Positions 51,342 to 60,471 of a stretch of 64,000 nucleotides of DNA are shown here, piece by piece. Position 1 is the stretch's first letter. Every line of letters begins with the position of its first letter. This DNA is from Citrifermentans bemidjiense Bem (GTDB lineage: Bacteria; Desulfobacterota; Desulfuromonadia; Geobacterales; Geobacteraceae): NCBI RefSeq assembly GCF_000020725.1, contig NC_011146.1, positions 1 through 64,000 on the forward strand, in the 5' to 3' direction. A program made the translations under genes and the position numbers. Below the pieces are notes generated by a model, which had not been told where the DNA came from, did not search any database, and saw nothing but the letters and a program-made list of their open reading frames with translations.

Positions 51342-51528
51342 ACGATCTCCTGTAGATCTTGGCATTTAAGATTCACAGTCGTTTATCGTCTCGCGTAATT
51401 TAAAACTTGAGCAATTAGTGAAACTATATGGAGAAAACCGGAGAGGATTACGGATGGGAGGGGCAACCCGCCCCGCGACTGTCGAGGGCCGCGGGGCGTG
51501 CGCTGGAATCTTGGGCCGTTGCCGGCTG

Positions 51529-51717
51529 TTACCGGGAGCTGTCTACGTTGTGTGCGACCGTACTGCGGTTGGTCCCTGCTTGGCTGTCCTGTGGGCTTGT
51601 GCGGATTTCATTTGTATCCTGCTTCAGTTGGACCTGTTCCGAATGCTCGGCCTGCATCACCAATCCACAGGAGAGGATGATTGCAGCCATGACCAATTTA
51701 CCGCGGTAATTCTTCAT
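51529..51717 (-). CDS. Small exported peptide (62 residues)
   Basis: A basic N-terminus (MKNYRGK), a hydrophobic stretch (LVMAAIILSCGLVMQA) and a polar tail rich in Q, S, T and N make this a likely secreted or lipid-linked peptide. AAGGAGG lies five bases before the ATG. The open frame extends upstream, but that part lacks such a start. It is divergent from sco and shares its upstream region. No family is recognised. Confidence 0.6.
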   Translation of the reverse strand: MKNYRGKLVMAAIILSCGLVMQAEHSEQVQLKQDTNEIRTSPQDSQAGTNRSTVAHNVDSSR

Positions 51718-51809
51718 GCCGGCCTCCTTGTCGCCGAAAGGGCGGGGTCGCCGCCCACAGGCTAGATTGCCATATGAGGAATGAGATTGGGACAGTCTAA
51801 TGTATATGA

Positions 51810-51830
51810 TTATTAAGTCAAGCTTAATAA
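51810..51830. promoter_or_regulatory. Palindrome in the sco upstream region
   Basis: TTATTAAG and CTTAATAA are exact complements around a 5-base spacer. The A/T-rich dyad lies between the exported peptide gene and sco and looks like a regulator-binding site. Confidence 0.45.
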
Positions 51831-51914
51831 TTTGGCCGGCACATCTTCCCTCTTTCGACGGAGCAAACCCGTAGCTATGCTCCCAGCGCAGGTCTGCATT
51901 TTTTGCTCCTGCAA

Positions 51915-51942
51915 TGGACATGCTGCAACTTTCCATTACAAT
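51915..51942 (+). promoter_or_regulatory. Candidate promoter for the sco-cox operon
   Basis: TGGACA (51915-51920) and TACAAT (51937-51942) are 16 bases apart and each matches the sigma-70 consensus at five of six positions. They lie 42 bases before the sco start. Confidence 0.55.
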
Positions 51943-51984
51943 GAGCACTTGTCTTTTAATGATCTTGGCAAGGCGGGATGACAC

Positions 51985-52815
51985 ATGGGTTTCATAAGGC
52001 GGTGGGGAGCGTGGGTGCCGGTTTTGGTGCTGCTTTTTTGGGGCACCGCAGCGGCGCATGTGGAAGGGCCCCAGCCGCTTAGCTCCTTTTCCTCCGCCGG
52101 CGCCAATGCCCAACCGCTCGGGCTCACCGAGAGGCTGGGCGGCCGTATACCTCTCGATTTGACCTTCCGGGACGAGACGGGGCGCGAACGGCGCCTGTCG
52201 GAACTCATCACCGGGCCAACCATCATCCTTCCCGTCTATTATTCATGCACCAACGTTTGCAACTATATGCAGGAAGGTTTGGCCAGGGTGCTCCCGGAGA
52301 TCAAGCTGGTCCCGGGAAAGGACTACCGGGTCCTGTCGTTGAGCTTCGACGAGCGCGAGACGCCGGAGCGGGCGGCACGCTCCAAGCGGATGTACGAGAC
52401 GGTGATGCGCGGGAAATTCCCCGCCGGCAACTGGACCTTCCTGACCGGCGACGCGGCGAGCATCCACAAGCTCACCGATGCGGCCGGATTCCAGTTCCGG
52501 CGCCAGGGGAACGATTTCGTGCATCCAGTGGCGAGCTTCGTGGTGGCTGGCGACGGCATGATCGTCCGTTACCTCTACGGCACCCAATTCCTGGCCAAGG
52601 ACGTCACCCTTGCCCTGATCGAGGCTCGCCAGGGGAGGGTCGGCGCCACCATCAGCAAGATGGTGAGTTACTGCTTCAGCTTCGATCCCAAGAGCAAAAG
52701 CTACGAATTCAACCTGTTGCGGGTGAGCGCCACGGTGATCATCGCCTGCGTGCTCGCATTCGCCGTCTTCCTCGTTTTCGGAGGCAAAAAACCGCCGGCG
52801 GGTAAAGGGCAGTAA
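51985..52815 (+). CDS. SCO1/SenC-family copper chaperone
   Basis: Sco proteins deliver copper to the CuA site of cytochrome oxidase. The 276-residue protein has an N-terminal signal or anchor (VPVLVLLFWGTAAA), then a thioredoxin fold with the copper-binding CTNVC near residue 90 and the ligand His in DFVHPVASFVV. It also has a C-terminal membrane segment (ATVIIACVLAFAVFLVF), an extra feature. It opens the cox operon 63 bases before subunit I. Confidence 0.92.
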   Translation: MGFIRRWGAWVPVLVLLFWGTAAAHVEGPQPLSSFSSAGANAQPLGLTERLGGRIPLDLTFRDETGRERRLSELITGPTIILPVYYSCTNVCNYMQEGLARVLPEIKLVPGKDYRVLSLSFDERETPERAARSKRMYETVMRGKFPAGNWTFLTGDAASIHKLTDAAGFQFRRQGNDFVHPVASFVVAGDGMIVRYLYGTQFLAKDVTLALIEARQGRVGATISKMVSYCFSFDPKSKSYEFNLLRVSATVIIACVLAFAVFLVFGGKKPPAGKGQ

Positions 52816-52878
52816 AGGGAATAACAGCGACAAGATCACTGGCGCCTGTGACAGGGTGCCGGTTCGTTCGGAGGGAAA

Positions 52879-54498
52879 ATGAGTCAAGATACGGCAATGG
52901 CGCAGGGCGGTTTCTGGCGGGATACCAGGAGGAGCGGGATAGGCTCCTGGATCTTCTCAACCGACCACAAGCGGATAGGGATGATGTACCTCTACTGCGT
53001 ACTGAGCTTCTTCCTGGTCGGGGTCGTCCTCGGGTTCCTGATCCGGCTGGAGCTGATCGCGCCCGGCCCGACCATCGTCACCGCCCAGACCTACAACGCC
53101 CTCTTTACGGTGCACGGGGTGGTGATGATCTTTCTCTTCATCATCCCGGGGATACCGGCCTCCTTCGGCAACCTGGTGCTCCCCATCCAGTTGGGCGCCC
53201 GCGACGTCGCCTTTCCCAGGGTGAATCTTTTATCCTGGTGGCTCTACGCCATCGGCGCCGTCATCGTGCTGGTTTCCCTCTTCACAGGCGGAGGCGCGCC
53301 CGACACCGGGTGGACCTTCTACGTCCCCTTCAGCGCCAGGACCAGCACCAACGTCTCCCTGGCTGTCTTCGGCGTATTCGTCCTCGGCTTTTCCTCCATC
53401 CTCACCGGGATCAACTTCATCACCACCATCCACCGCATGCGCGCACCGGGGATGACCTGGACCCGGATCCCGCTATTCACCTGGAGCCTATACGCGACAG
53501 CCTGGGTGCAGGTGCTCGCCACCCCGATCATCGCCATCACGCTCCTATTGGTGGTGACCGAGCGGATCCTGGGCCTCGGGCTTTTCGACCCCAACCGCGG
53601 CGGGGACCCGGTAATGTACCAGCACATGTTCTGGATCTACTCGCACCCCGCCGTGTACATCATGATCCTGCCGGGCATGGGGGTGATCTCGGACATCATC
53701 CCGGTCTTCTCCAGAAAGCCCATCTTCGGCTACAAGATGATCGCCTTTTCCAGCCTCGCCATCGCCGCGGCCGGCTCCGCCGTCTGGGGGCACCACATGT
53801 ACACCTCGGGGATGAGCGACCTGGGCGTACTAGTCTTCTCGTTCCTGACCTTCATCGTGGCGATCCCCTCGGCCATCAAGGTGTTCAACTGGGTCTCCAC
53901 CATGTACAAGGGCTCCATCTCGCTTGAGGCCCCCATGCTCTTCGCGCTCTCCTTCATCCTGCTTTTCTCCATCGGCGGCTTGTCCGGGCTGATCCTCGGC
54001 GCCGCCGCCACCGACATCCACGTGCACGACACCCATTTCGTGGTCGGGCATTTCCGCTACGTCATGTTCGGCGGCACCGGTTTCGCCTTCTTCGCGGCGG
54101 CGCATTACTGGCTCCCCAAATACTACGGGCGCAGATATAAGGAAAAGCCCGCCATCGTCGGCTGGATCCTCATGTTCGTAGGCTTCAACGTCATGTACTT
54201 CACCATGCAGGTGCTGGGGATGGAGGGGATGCCCAGGCGTTATTACGACTACCTCCCGGAATTCACCCGGCTGAACGTCGTCGCCACCGTCGGGAGCTGG
54301 ATCCTGGTGGCCGGAATCGTCATAGTGGTCTGGAACCTCTGGCGCGGCCTGTTCAGGGGCGAGCCGTTCACCGGCAACCCCTGGGGAGGCGCGACGCTTG
54401 AGTGGAGCATCGCGACGCCTCCTCCCACCGAAAATTTTGATGAGGACCCGGTGGTGACCCACGGGCCGTACGAGTTCAAGGGGGCAGGCATTCCATGA
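52879..54498 (+). CDS. coxA: Cytochrome c oxidase subunit I (A2-type)
   Basis: The 539-residue protein has about 12 membrane helices and binds haem a, haem a3 and CuB, the site where O2 is reduced to water. The catalytic helix reads [16 protein letters not shown]. The usual Glu of GHPEVY is Ala, and YS precedes the His, the mark of A2-type haem-copper oxidases. Other haem ligands appear in HGVVMIF and [16 protein letters not shown]. It overlaps the subunit III gene by four bases. Confidence 0.96.
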   Translation: MSQDTAMAQGGFWRDTRRSGIGSWIFSTDHKRIGMMYLYCVLSFFLVGVVLGFLIRLELIAPGPTIVTAQTYNALFTVHGVVMIFLFIIPGIPASFGNLVLPIQLGARDVAFPRVNLLSWWLYAIGAVIVLVSLFTGGGAPDTGWTFYVPFSARTSTNVSLAVFGVFVLGFSSILTGINFITTIHRMRAPGMTWTRIPLFTWSLYATAWVQVLATPIIAITLLLVVTERILGLGLFDPNRGGDPVMYQHMFWIYSHPAVYIMILPGMGVISDIIPVFSRKPIFGYKMIAFSSLAIAAAGSAVWGHHMYTSGMSDLGVLVFSFLTFIVAIPSAIKVFNWVSTMYKGSISLEAPMLFALSFILLFSIGGLSGLILGAAATDIHVHDTHFVVGHFRYVMFGGTGFAFFAAAHYWLPKYYGRRYKEKPAIVGWILMFVGFNVMYFTMQVLGMEGMPRRYYDYLPEFTRLNVVATVGSWILVAGIVIVVWNLWRGLFRGEPFTGNPWGGATLEWSIATPPPTENFDEDPVVTHGPYEFKGAGIP

Positions 54499-55094
54499 GT
54501 CATGCGGAAAAGGACAGTTTTGGTGCAAAGCTCGGCATGTGGTTGTTCCTGTTCACAGAGATGCTTCTCTTTGGCGGGGTCTTCATCCTCTACTCGGTCT
54601 ACCTGACCCGGTACCCGAAGGAGTTCGGCCTGGGGGGGCACCAGCTGGACCTGGTCTTTGGCGCGACCAACACGGTGGTGCTTCTGACCAGCTCACTCTT
54701 CGCCGCCATGTCGGTCACCGCCATCAAGCGGGGGGCGAAGCAGCTCACCTTGGGGCTTCTCTCCGGCACCATCGGCTGCGCGCTCATCTTCTTGTTCATC
54801 AAGTACCTGGAGTGGAGCGCCAAATTCCATCACGGCATCTATCCGAACTCCCCCAAGCTGATCGCGGGGCCGCCGGGAGAATCGATCTTCTTCAGCCTGT
54901 ACTACCTCACCACCGGGCTGCACGGGATCCATGTCATCATCGGCGGGATCCTGATGACCTGGACAGCAGTCATGGTGCAAAAGGGAATGCTCAACAGCGC
55001 TGACAACGTCACCCTGGAAAACGTGACACTGTACTGGCATCTGGTTGACTTGGTCTGGATCTTCATCTTCCCGCTCTACTACTTGATTCTTTAG
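54495..55094 (+). CDS. coxC: Cytochrome c oxidase subunit III
   Basis: The 199-residue membrane protein has five hydrophobic segments, starting [17 protein letters not shown], with the conserved Glu of subunit III helix and [10 protein letters not shown] near 140. It supports the proton path and stability of subunit I. It overlaps coxA by four bases and is followed by an A/T-rich hairpin repeat inside the operon. Confidence 0.94.
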   Translation: MSHAEKDSFGAKLGMWLFLFTEMLLFGGVFILYSVYLTRYPKEFGLGGHQLDLVFGATNTVVLLTSSLFAAMSVTAIKRGAKQLTLGLLSGTIGCALIFLFIKYLEWSAKFHHGIYPNSPKLIAGPPGESIFFSLYYLTTGLHGIHVIIGGILMTWTAVMVQKGMLNSADNVTLENVTLYWHLVDLVWIFIFPLYYLIL

Positions 55095-55098
55095 AAAC

Positions 55099-55195
55099 AG
55101 ATAAAGATTGAGATTGAGACAAACCTAAAAGCAACAGCGTAAAACGGAAGCAGTAATACTGGGTTTACTTAATCTTAATCTCAATCTTAATCTAG
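55099..55195. repeat. GATTAAG-type inverted repeat, copy 3
   Basis: AAGATTGAGATTGAGAC at 55104-55120 pairs with the repeated TTAATC/TCAATC arm at 55169-55192. It is the third member of the family at 2890 and 12091 and sits inside the cox operon. Confidence 0.8.
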
Positions 55196-55210
55196 ATTTT
55201 GGGAGACAAC

Positions 55211-55492
55211 GTGGAACATACGGAACATATCCTGAGTTACGGGAAGCTGACAGCGGTCTGGGTGGCGCTGCTGGTCCTTACCGCCGCCACTATCATGGTC
55301 ACACGGTTCGAGCTGGGGGTCTGGAAGGTCTGGGCGGCGCTCGCCATCGCCAGCGTCAAGTCCGGCCTGGTGATCGCCTTCTTCATGCACATGAAGTACG
55401 AGCCGCGGCTATTCCGCATCATCCTGTTCGTGGCCCTCTTCACCCTGGCCGGATTCATCGGGGGCACCTTTTTCGACGTACTCTACCGTTAG
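55211..55492 (+). CDS. coxD: Cytochrome c oxidase subunit IV
   Basis: The 93-residue protein has three hydrophobic segments (LTAVWVALLVLTAATIMV, WAALAIASVKSGLVIAFFMH, IILFVALFTLAGFIG), the layout of bacterial caa3 subunit IV (COX4_pro). GTG 55211 has GGGAG five bases before it; an upstream TTG at 55199 is less likely. It stands between subunits III and II. Confidence 0.9.
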   Translation: MEHTEHILSYGKLTAVWVALLVLTAATIMVTRFELGVWKVWAALAIASVKSGLVIAFFMHMKYEPRLFRIILFVALFTLAGFIGGTFFDVLYR

Positions 55493-55501
55493 AGGGGCAT
55501 C

Positions 55502-56407
55502 GTGGAAAATCAGCTAATTACATCGACGCAACAAGCCGTAGACCCGGTATTCACCTTCCTCTTTGGCGCCTGCCTGGTGCTGCTTTTGGGGATCACCGCG
55601 ACCATGGTTTATTTCGTGGTCCGCTACCGCCGCTCCAAGAACCCGGAGCCGACCTCGCAGGTCTCGGGGAGTCCGCTTCTGGAGGTGGTCTGGACCGTCC
55701 TCCCCACCATCCTGGTGATGGGGATGTTCTACTACGGCTGGACTAGCTATCTGTCGCTCAGGACGGTGCCGAAAAACGCGATGCAGGTTAAGGCCGAGGC
55801 GAGGATGTGGTCCTGGAACTTCGTCTACGACAACGGCAAGCAAAGCGGCAAGCTCTACGTCCCGGTAGGGAGGGCGGTACAGGTGAACCTTGAGTCGAAG
55901 GACGTGGTGCACGGCTTCTACGTCCCCGCCTTCAAGATCAAGCGGGACGTGGTCCCGGGTATGAAGAACCACGTCTGGTTCGTGGCGACGAGCCCAGGCA
56001 CCTACGACCTCTTCTGTTCGCAGTACTGCGGCACCGGCCACTCCGCCATGATCACCACGGTCGAAGCCCTCCCCCCGGCGCAGTTTGCCGCCTGGCTGCA
56101 GCAGACAGCCGCAGGGGGCGCGGCTCAGGGACAGGCGCTTTTGGAAAAATACGGCTGCCTCGGCTGCCACTCGCTGGACGGTACCAGGAAAGTCGGGCCC
56201 ACCTTCAAGGGGCTCTACGGAAGCCAGGTCAAGGTCGAAAGGGAAAAGAAAGAGGAAACGGTCACAGCTGATGACGTCTACCTGCGCGAATCCATACTCA
56301 ATCCCGCGGCCGCCATCGTGGACGACTACCCCGCGGTGATGCCCCCCTCCACCATGCCTGAGGCGGATTTGAAGGCGGTGATCGAGTACCTGAAGGGGTT
56401 GAAGTGA
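55502..56407 (+). CDS. coxB: Cytochrome c oxidase subunit II with cytochrome c domain
   Basis: The 301-residue protein has two membrane helices and then a cupredoxin domain with the CuA ligands in DLFCSQYCGTGHSAM near 176. A fused C-terminal cytochrome c has haem site CLGCH near 217 and a later Met ligand. The fusion defines a caa3-type oxidase, fed directly by a cytochrome c. The start is GTG. Its stop overlaps the ctaB start (GTGA). Confidence 0.95.
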   Translation: MENQLITSTQQAVDPVFTFLFGACLVLLLGITATMVYFVVRYRRSKNPEPTSQVSGSPLLEVVWTVLPTILVMGMFYYGWTSYLSLRTVPKNAMQVKAEARMWSWNFVYDNGKQSGKLYVPVGRAVQVNLESKDVVHGFYVPAFKIKRDVVPGMKNHVWFVATSPGTYDLFCSQYCGTGHSAMITTVEALPPAQFAAWLQQTAAGGAAQGQALLEKYGCLGCHSLDGTRKVGPTFKGLYGSQVKVEREKKEETVTADDVYLRESILNPAAAIVDDYPAVMPPSTMPEADLKAVIEYLKGLK

Positions 56408-57222
56408 GAATACTGGCGCGACTTTTTCGGCTGCCGCTAGCGCTCATGAACGGGGCCGCTGCGGCGGCGGGTTACCTGCTCTTCCCCTCTCCGGCCCAGC
56501 GCCCTACCCTCTTGGCCGTCTTCCTGGGTGTGGCGCTTTTGGCCGCGGCAGGCTCCGCGCTGAACCAGGTCATGGAGCGGGACCTCGATGCGCTTATGCG
56601 GCGCACCTGCGACCGCCCTCTTCCCACCGGAAAACTCACACCGGCCGCCGCCCTCCTGGCGGGACTCGCTGCGCTTTCGGCAGGCGCCGCCCTTCTTTCC
56701 CTCGTGGCCGGTACGGTTCCGGCCGCCGTCTCTCTTTTCACCCTCCTCTGGTACCTGGCGCTGTACACCCCCCTGAAGCGGGTCAGTTCGCTGGCGCTTC
56801 TGGTCGGAGGGTTGTGCGGGTGCGGCGCGCCGCTGGTCGGGTGGAGCGCCGCCGGCGGGGGAATCGGGGAGTTTCCGGTCATCCTGCTGGCCGGGGTCAT
56901 TTACCTCTGGCAGGTGCCGCATTTCTGGCAGTTGCAGCGAAAACATGCCGACGACTATCGGCGCGCAGGTTTCCCCGTCTTCACGCCTCCCGCCGGCGCC
57001 GACGGTTGCGCGCCGCTTTGCCGGCTCTGGATGGCGGCCATGGTCGCCGGGACCTTGATGCTTCCGCTCTTCGGCGTCGTCCGGGCCACGCCCCTTATCT
57101 GCACCATACTGCTGCCGGTACCCCTCCTGTTCTGGTCCAGGAAGCGTTGGGAACCCTTCGCCGGTTTGGTGCTTCATTGCTACCCGCTACTGGTCACCCT
57201 TGCTATATTCGGTGCTAAATGA
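56404..57222 (+). CDS. ctaB: Protoheme IX farnesyltransferase (haem O synthase)
   Basis: The 272-residue membrane enzyme adds a farnesyl chain to haem b to make haem o, the precursor of haem a. It has about eight hydrophobic segments and the prenyl-diphosphate site NQVMERDLDALMRRTCDRPL near 50-70. It is coupled to coxB by a 4-base overlap. No ctaA (haem A synthase) is seen in the window. Confidence 0.93.
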   Translation: MRILARLFRLPLALMNGAAAAAGYLLFPSPAQRPTLLAVFLGVALLAAAGSALNQVMERDLDALMRRTCDRPLPTGKLTPAAALLAGLAALSAGAALLSLVAGTVPAAVSLFTLLWYLALYTPLKRVSSLALLVGGLCGCGAPLVGWSAAGGGIGEFPVILLAGVIYLWQVPHFWQLQRKHADDYRRAGFPVFTPPAGADGCAPLCRLWMAAMVAGTLMLPLFGVVRATPLICTILLPVPLLFWSRKRWEPFAGLVLHCYPLLVTLAIFGAK

Positions 57223-57238
57223 CAGGAGGAGCCTTAAG

Positions 57239-57433
57239 ATGGCCGACAAGATAAAATGCGAGACCCCGCTGAAACACAAGGATCACATGTGCAAGCTGAA
57301 AAAAGACGGCAGGACCGAGGAACTGGAGAAGTTCCAGGAAAACCCCATCGTCTTCTGCAACAAGTGCAAGATGCAGGCGAACGACCCCTGCCGGCTCTGT
57401 AACCCCAGGACGATCAAGGGCGCGCACAACTAA
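57239..57433 (+). CDS. Small four-Cys protein, paralog 1
   Basis: The 64-residue protein has HKDHMCKLKKDGRTEE, then FCNKCKMQAND and CRLCNPR, a probable zinc-binding pair. It is clearly related to the protein at 60050-60229 (HKAHMCQLKREGRIEE, FICNRCQAKAD, LCTPR). AGGAGG precedes ATG 57239. It follows ctaB by 16 bases. The function is unknown; a small regulatory or RNA-binding role is possible but not shown. Confidence 0.75.
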   Translation: MADKIKCETPLKHKDHMCKLKKDGRTEELEKFQENPIVFCNKCKMQANDPCRLCNPRTIKGAHN

Positions 57434-57442
57434 CTTAATCTC

Positions 57443-57556
57443 GTTCCCAAGGTCCACCTTGGGAACGCAGGGCCCTGCCGAAGCTCCAGCTTTCCCGGAT
57501 GCAAAGCTGGAGCTTTGCGCCGCATTGGGTTCCCAAGCTGGAGATTGGGAACCAGG
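57443..57556. repeat. GTTCCCAAG-type hairpins
   Basis: CGTTCCCAAGGT and ACCTTGGGAACG form a perfect hairpin at 57443-57468. AAGCTCCAGCTTT pairs with AAAGCTGGAGCTTT at about 57480-57518. GGTTCCCAA pairs with TTGGGAACC at about 57529-57554. The type resembles a dispersed intergenic repeat found in many genomes. Confidence 0.75.
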
Positions 57557-57563
57557 GACTAAA

Positions 57564-57608
57564 AAAGCCCCCTCTTTTTCCCATCGGTTTCCGGGAGGAG
57601 GGGGCTTT
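57564..57608 (-). terminator. Terminator after kbl
   Basis: AAAGCCCCCTC and GAGGGGGCTTT form an 11-bp stem with a long loop. On the minus strand it ends in TTTTTTAG. It lies 30 bases beyond the kbl stop. Confidence 0.85.
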
Positions 57609-57637
57609 CTGTTCGGCTCGGTAGACACCCGCTGAGG

Positions 57638-58828
57638 TCAGCCGATGACCCCCACGGACTTCCCGATCCGGGTGAAGATGTCCAGCCCAAGGTCGAGATC
57701 TTCACGGGAGTGGGAGGCGCTGATCATGACCCTGATGCGCGCCTTCCCTTGCGGGACGGTCGGGTAGCCGATCGGCATGGCGAAGATTCCGGGGTCGGAA
57801 TCGAAGAGCATGCGCGAAAAATTTTGGGCGAGCGTCGCGTCCCCGATCATCACCGGCGTGATTGGAGTGACGCTGGCGCCGATGTCGAACCCAGCTCCCC
57901 GCATCCCCTCCTTGAAGTAGCGCGTGTTTTCCCAGAGCCGCTCTACCAGCTCGGTCCCCTCCTCCAACAGGTCGACCGCAGCGAGGCACGCCGCCGTGTC
58001 GGCGGCGGTTACCGCGCTCGAAAAGAGGAAAGGGCGCGCCTTCTGCCGGATCCACTCGATGACCGTGCTGCTCCCGGCAATGACCCCGCCCATGACGCCG
58101 AAGGCCTTGGAGAGGGTCCCTATCTCCAGGTCGAACTTCCCGTTCAGCTGGAAGTGGTCCACGATGCCGCGCCCGCCGCGCCCAAGGACCCCCTCGCCGT
58201 GGGCGTCGTCCACCATGGTGATGATGCCGTGGCGCTCGCAGAGCTCGAAGAGCCGGTCCAAGGGGGCTATGTCGCCGTCCATGGAAAAGACCCCGTCGGT
58301 GATCAAAAGGGCCCGCCGGTACTCCCCCAGGTTCTCCTTGATGGCACGTTCGCAATCCTCTACGTCGCAGTGCTCGTACACCACGACCCGGGCGGAGGAA
58401 AGCCTGCAGCCGTCGATGATGCTGGCGTGGTTCAGCCGGTCGGTGAAGATGACGTCCCCCTTCCCCACCATGGAGGGGATGGCCGCCTGGTTGGCGCAAA
58501 ACCCGGACTGGACGTAGAGGGCGTCCTCGACCCCCTTGAAGGCGGCCAGCCGCTCCTCCAGCAACCGGTGCAACTCCAGGGTCCCGGCGATGCTTCTGAC
58601 CGCCGCCGGCCCCACTCCCCAGATCTGTACCGCGGCCCGGGCCGCCTCCTTGAGCCGCGGGTGGTTGGCGAGCCCCAGGTAGTTGTTGGTGCAGAAATTG
58701 AGCACCTTCTTGCCGTCGACCACCATCCAGGGGCCGCAGGCCGAACCGATGGTGCGGATATGCGTCTTCAGCCCCTGCTGTTTCAGGGCCTCCATTTCCT
58801 CATTGATCCACTCGAACTTCTCGGACAT
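57638..58828 (-). CDS. kbl: 2-amino-3-ketobutyrate CoA ligase (glycine C-acetyltransferase)
   Basis: Kbl cleaves 2-amino-3-oxobutyrate with CoA to glycine and acetyl-CoA, the second step of threonine breakdown. The 396-residue PLP enzyme has the lysine site [16 protein letters not shown] near 240 and [20 protein letters not shown] near 208. Length matches the family. It follows tdh by 22 bases on the same strand, so they form one operon ending in a strong terminator. Confidence 0.96.
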   Translation of the reverse strand: MSEKFEWINEEMEALKQQGLKTHIRTIGSACGPWMVVDGKKVLNFCTNNYLGLANHPRLKEAARAAVQIWGVGPAAVRSIAGTLELHRLLEERLAAFKGVEDALYVQSGFCANQAAIPSMVGKGDVIFTDRLNHASIIDGCRLSSARVVVYEHCDVEDCERAIKENLGEYRRALLITDGVFSMDGDIAPLDRLFELCERHGIITMVDDAHGEGVLGRGGRGIVDHFQLNGKFDLEIGTLSKAFGVMGGVIAGSSTVIEWIRQKARPFLFSSAVTAADTAACLAAVDLLEEGTELVERLWENTRYFKEGMRGAGFDIGASVTPITPVMIGDATLAQNFSRMLFDSDPGIFAMPIGYPTVPQGKARIRVMISASHSREDLDLGLDIFTRIGKSVGVIG

Positions 58829-58850
58829 CCTTTGCCTCCTGGCGTGATTT

Positions 58851-59894
58851 TCACTCCTCGACCCAGTTGAGCATCACCTTCCCGGCGTTGCCGGTGCTCA
58901 TCACCCGGAACGCCTCTTCGAACTCCGTGTAGTGCATCCGGTGCGTGATGACCGGCGTGAGATCCAGCCCGATCTTGATCAGGGACTGCATCAGGTACCA
59001 GGTCTCGTACATCTCCCGGCCGTAGATCCCTTTGATGGTCAGCATGTTGAAGATCACCTGGTTCCAATCGACGGCGAGATCCCCCGAGGGAAGCCCCAGC
59101 ATGGCGATCTTGCCGCCGTGGCACATGTTGGCCAGCATCTCCTTGAAGGCGTCGCCGTTTCCGGACATCTCCAGCCCCACGTCGAATCCCTCCTTCATCC
59201 CCAACTGCTGCCGCACCTGTGCCAAGGTCCCTTCCCTGACGTTGAGGGCCACCGTCGCCCCCATCTTCTTCGCCAAGTCGAGACGGTACTGGTTCAGGTC
59301 CGTTACCACGATGTAGCGCGCCCCGGCATGGCGGGCAATGGCCGTCGCCATGATGCCGATGGGGCCGGCGCCGGTGATGAGCACGTCCTCCCCCAGGATG
59401 GGAAAGGCCAGGGTGGTGTGGGTCGCGTTGCCGAAGGGATCGAAGATCCCGAGGATTTCCATGGGTATGGTGGGGTCGGCGTGCCAGACGTTGGTGACCG
59501 GGATGCAGATGTACTCGGCGAAAGCGCCAGCGCGGTTGACCCCTACCCCGTTGGTGTCCTTGCAGAGGTGGCGCCTGCCGGCCAGGCAGTTGCGGCATCT
59601 GCCGCAGACGATGTGCCCCTCGCCGGAGACGATGTCCCCGATGTTCAGGTCGGCGACGTTGCTGCCCATGGCGGCCACCCGCCCCACGAATTCGTGGCCT
59701 ACCACCATGGGGACCGGAATGGTTTTACGGGCCCAGTCGTTCCAGTCCCAGATGTGCAGATCGGTGCCGCAGACCGCGGTCTTGTGGACCTTGATCAGCA
59801 CGTCGTTGATCCCTACCTCCGGGACCGGGACTTCGTCGAGCCACAGCCCGGGCTTAGGGTATTTTTTAACCAGCGCCTGCATGGTCTTCTGCAT
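58851..59894 (-). CDS. tdh: L-threonine 3-dehydrogenase
   Basis: Tdh oxidises threonine to 2-amino-3-oxobutyrate with NAD+. The 347-residue zinc enzyme has the catalytic zinc ligand region [15 protein letters not shown] near 38 and the structural zinc Cys set [15 protein letters not shown] near 97-111. The Rossmann motif is [15 protein letters not shown] near 170. The AGGAG site is well placed before ATG. It is the first gene of tdh-kbl. Confidence 0.96.
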   Translation of the reverse strand: MQKTMQALVKKYPKPGLWLDEVPVPEVGINDVLIKVHKTAVCGTDLHIWDWNDWARKTIPVPMVVGHEFVGRVAAMGSNVADLNIGDIVSGEGHIVCGRCRNCLAGRRHLCKDTNGVGVNRAGAFAEYICIPVTNVWHADPTIPMEILGIFDPFGNATHTTLAFPILGEDVLITGAGPIGIMATAIARHAGARYIVVTDLNQYRLDLAKKMGATVALNVREGTLAQVRQQLGMKEGFDVGLEMSGNGDAFKEMLANMCHGGKIAMLGLPSGDLAVDWNQVIFNMLTIKGIYGREMYETWYLMQSLIKIGLDLTPVITHRMHYTEFEEAFRVMSTGNAGKVMLNWVEE

Positions 59895-60049
59895 GTCCTG
59901 CTCCTCTAATGTGGGTGACGTAACTTTACGTTAATGTTATCAGGGGAACGGGTCATGTAAAGGAAGGAAACGCCGCAAGGCAAGGATGGGTGCGGCATTG
60001 CGGATGTGCTATGATAACGGTATCCACTGCAAAAATAAAGGAGATTCCA

Positions 60050-60229
60050 ATGAGCGAGCATAAAGAGTGTCCGAAGCCGGCAGAGCATAAGGCGCACATG
60101 TGCCAGTTGAAGCGCGAGGGGAGGATCGAGGAGATCGATCTGCATTCGTCAAAACCGAAGTTCATCTGCAACAGGTGCCAGGCGAAGGCCGACGAGGAAG
60201 GTTACCTCTGCACCCCCCGGCCGCTGTAA
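60050..60229 (+). CDS. Small four-Cys protein, paralog 2
   Basis: The 59-residue protein shares with the one at 57239 the pattern HKxHMCxLKxxGRxEE, then a CNxC pair, a conserved A(N/D) and a last C before TPR/NPR. AAAGGAG lies six bases before ATG 60050. It stands on the other side of tdh-kbl and reads in the same direction as its paralog. The function is unknown. Confidence 0.75.
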   Translation: MSEHKECPKPAEHKAHMCQLKREGRIEEIDLHSSKPKFICNRCQAKADEEGYLCTPRPL

Positions 60230-60346
60230 CTGATAAGGGGGACAACTGATAAGGGGGACAGGCTACTTTTTTATTGGAAAAAGTAGCCTGTCCCCTTTTC
60301 CGTCCGTATTGCGCATTTCGTTGTCAATTGTTCATTGTCAACTGCC
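60230..60346. repeat. GGGGACAGGCTAC hairpin copy 4 and GACAATTG unit
   Basis: CTGATAAGGGGGACA is duplicated at 60230-60244 and 60246-60260. The second runs into the hairpin at 60252-60299. A TTGTCAATTGTTCATTGTC unit follows at about 60319-60341. The remaining stretch to 60471 shows no gene or hairpin. Confidence 0.8.
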
Positions 60347-60471
60347 GTTAAGTGCTGTTAAGTTGACTCCTTGCATCATTAATAACTAAAGGAATTGTCC
60401 GGTTTACCGATAATTCGAGAACCAGCCTCAAAAGGTCCGCACACTTTCCAGGATAGGTTCCTGAGGTAGAA

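Noticed and set aside
51418-51765. 115-codon plus-strand frame beside the small exported peptide
   Set aside because: It has no ribosome site and is antisense to the exported peptide gene, which has a strong one.
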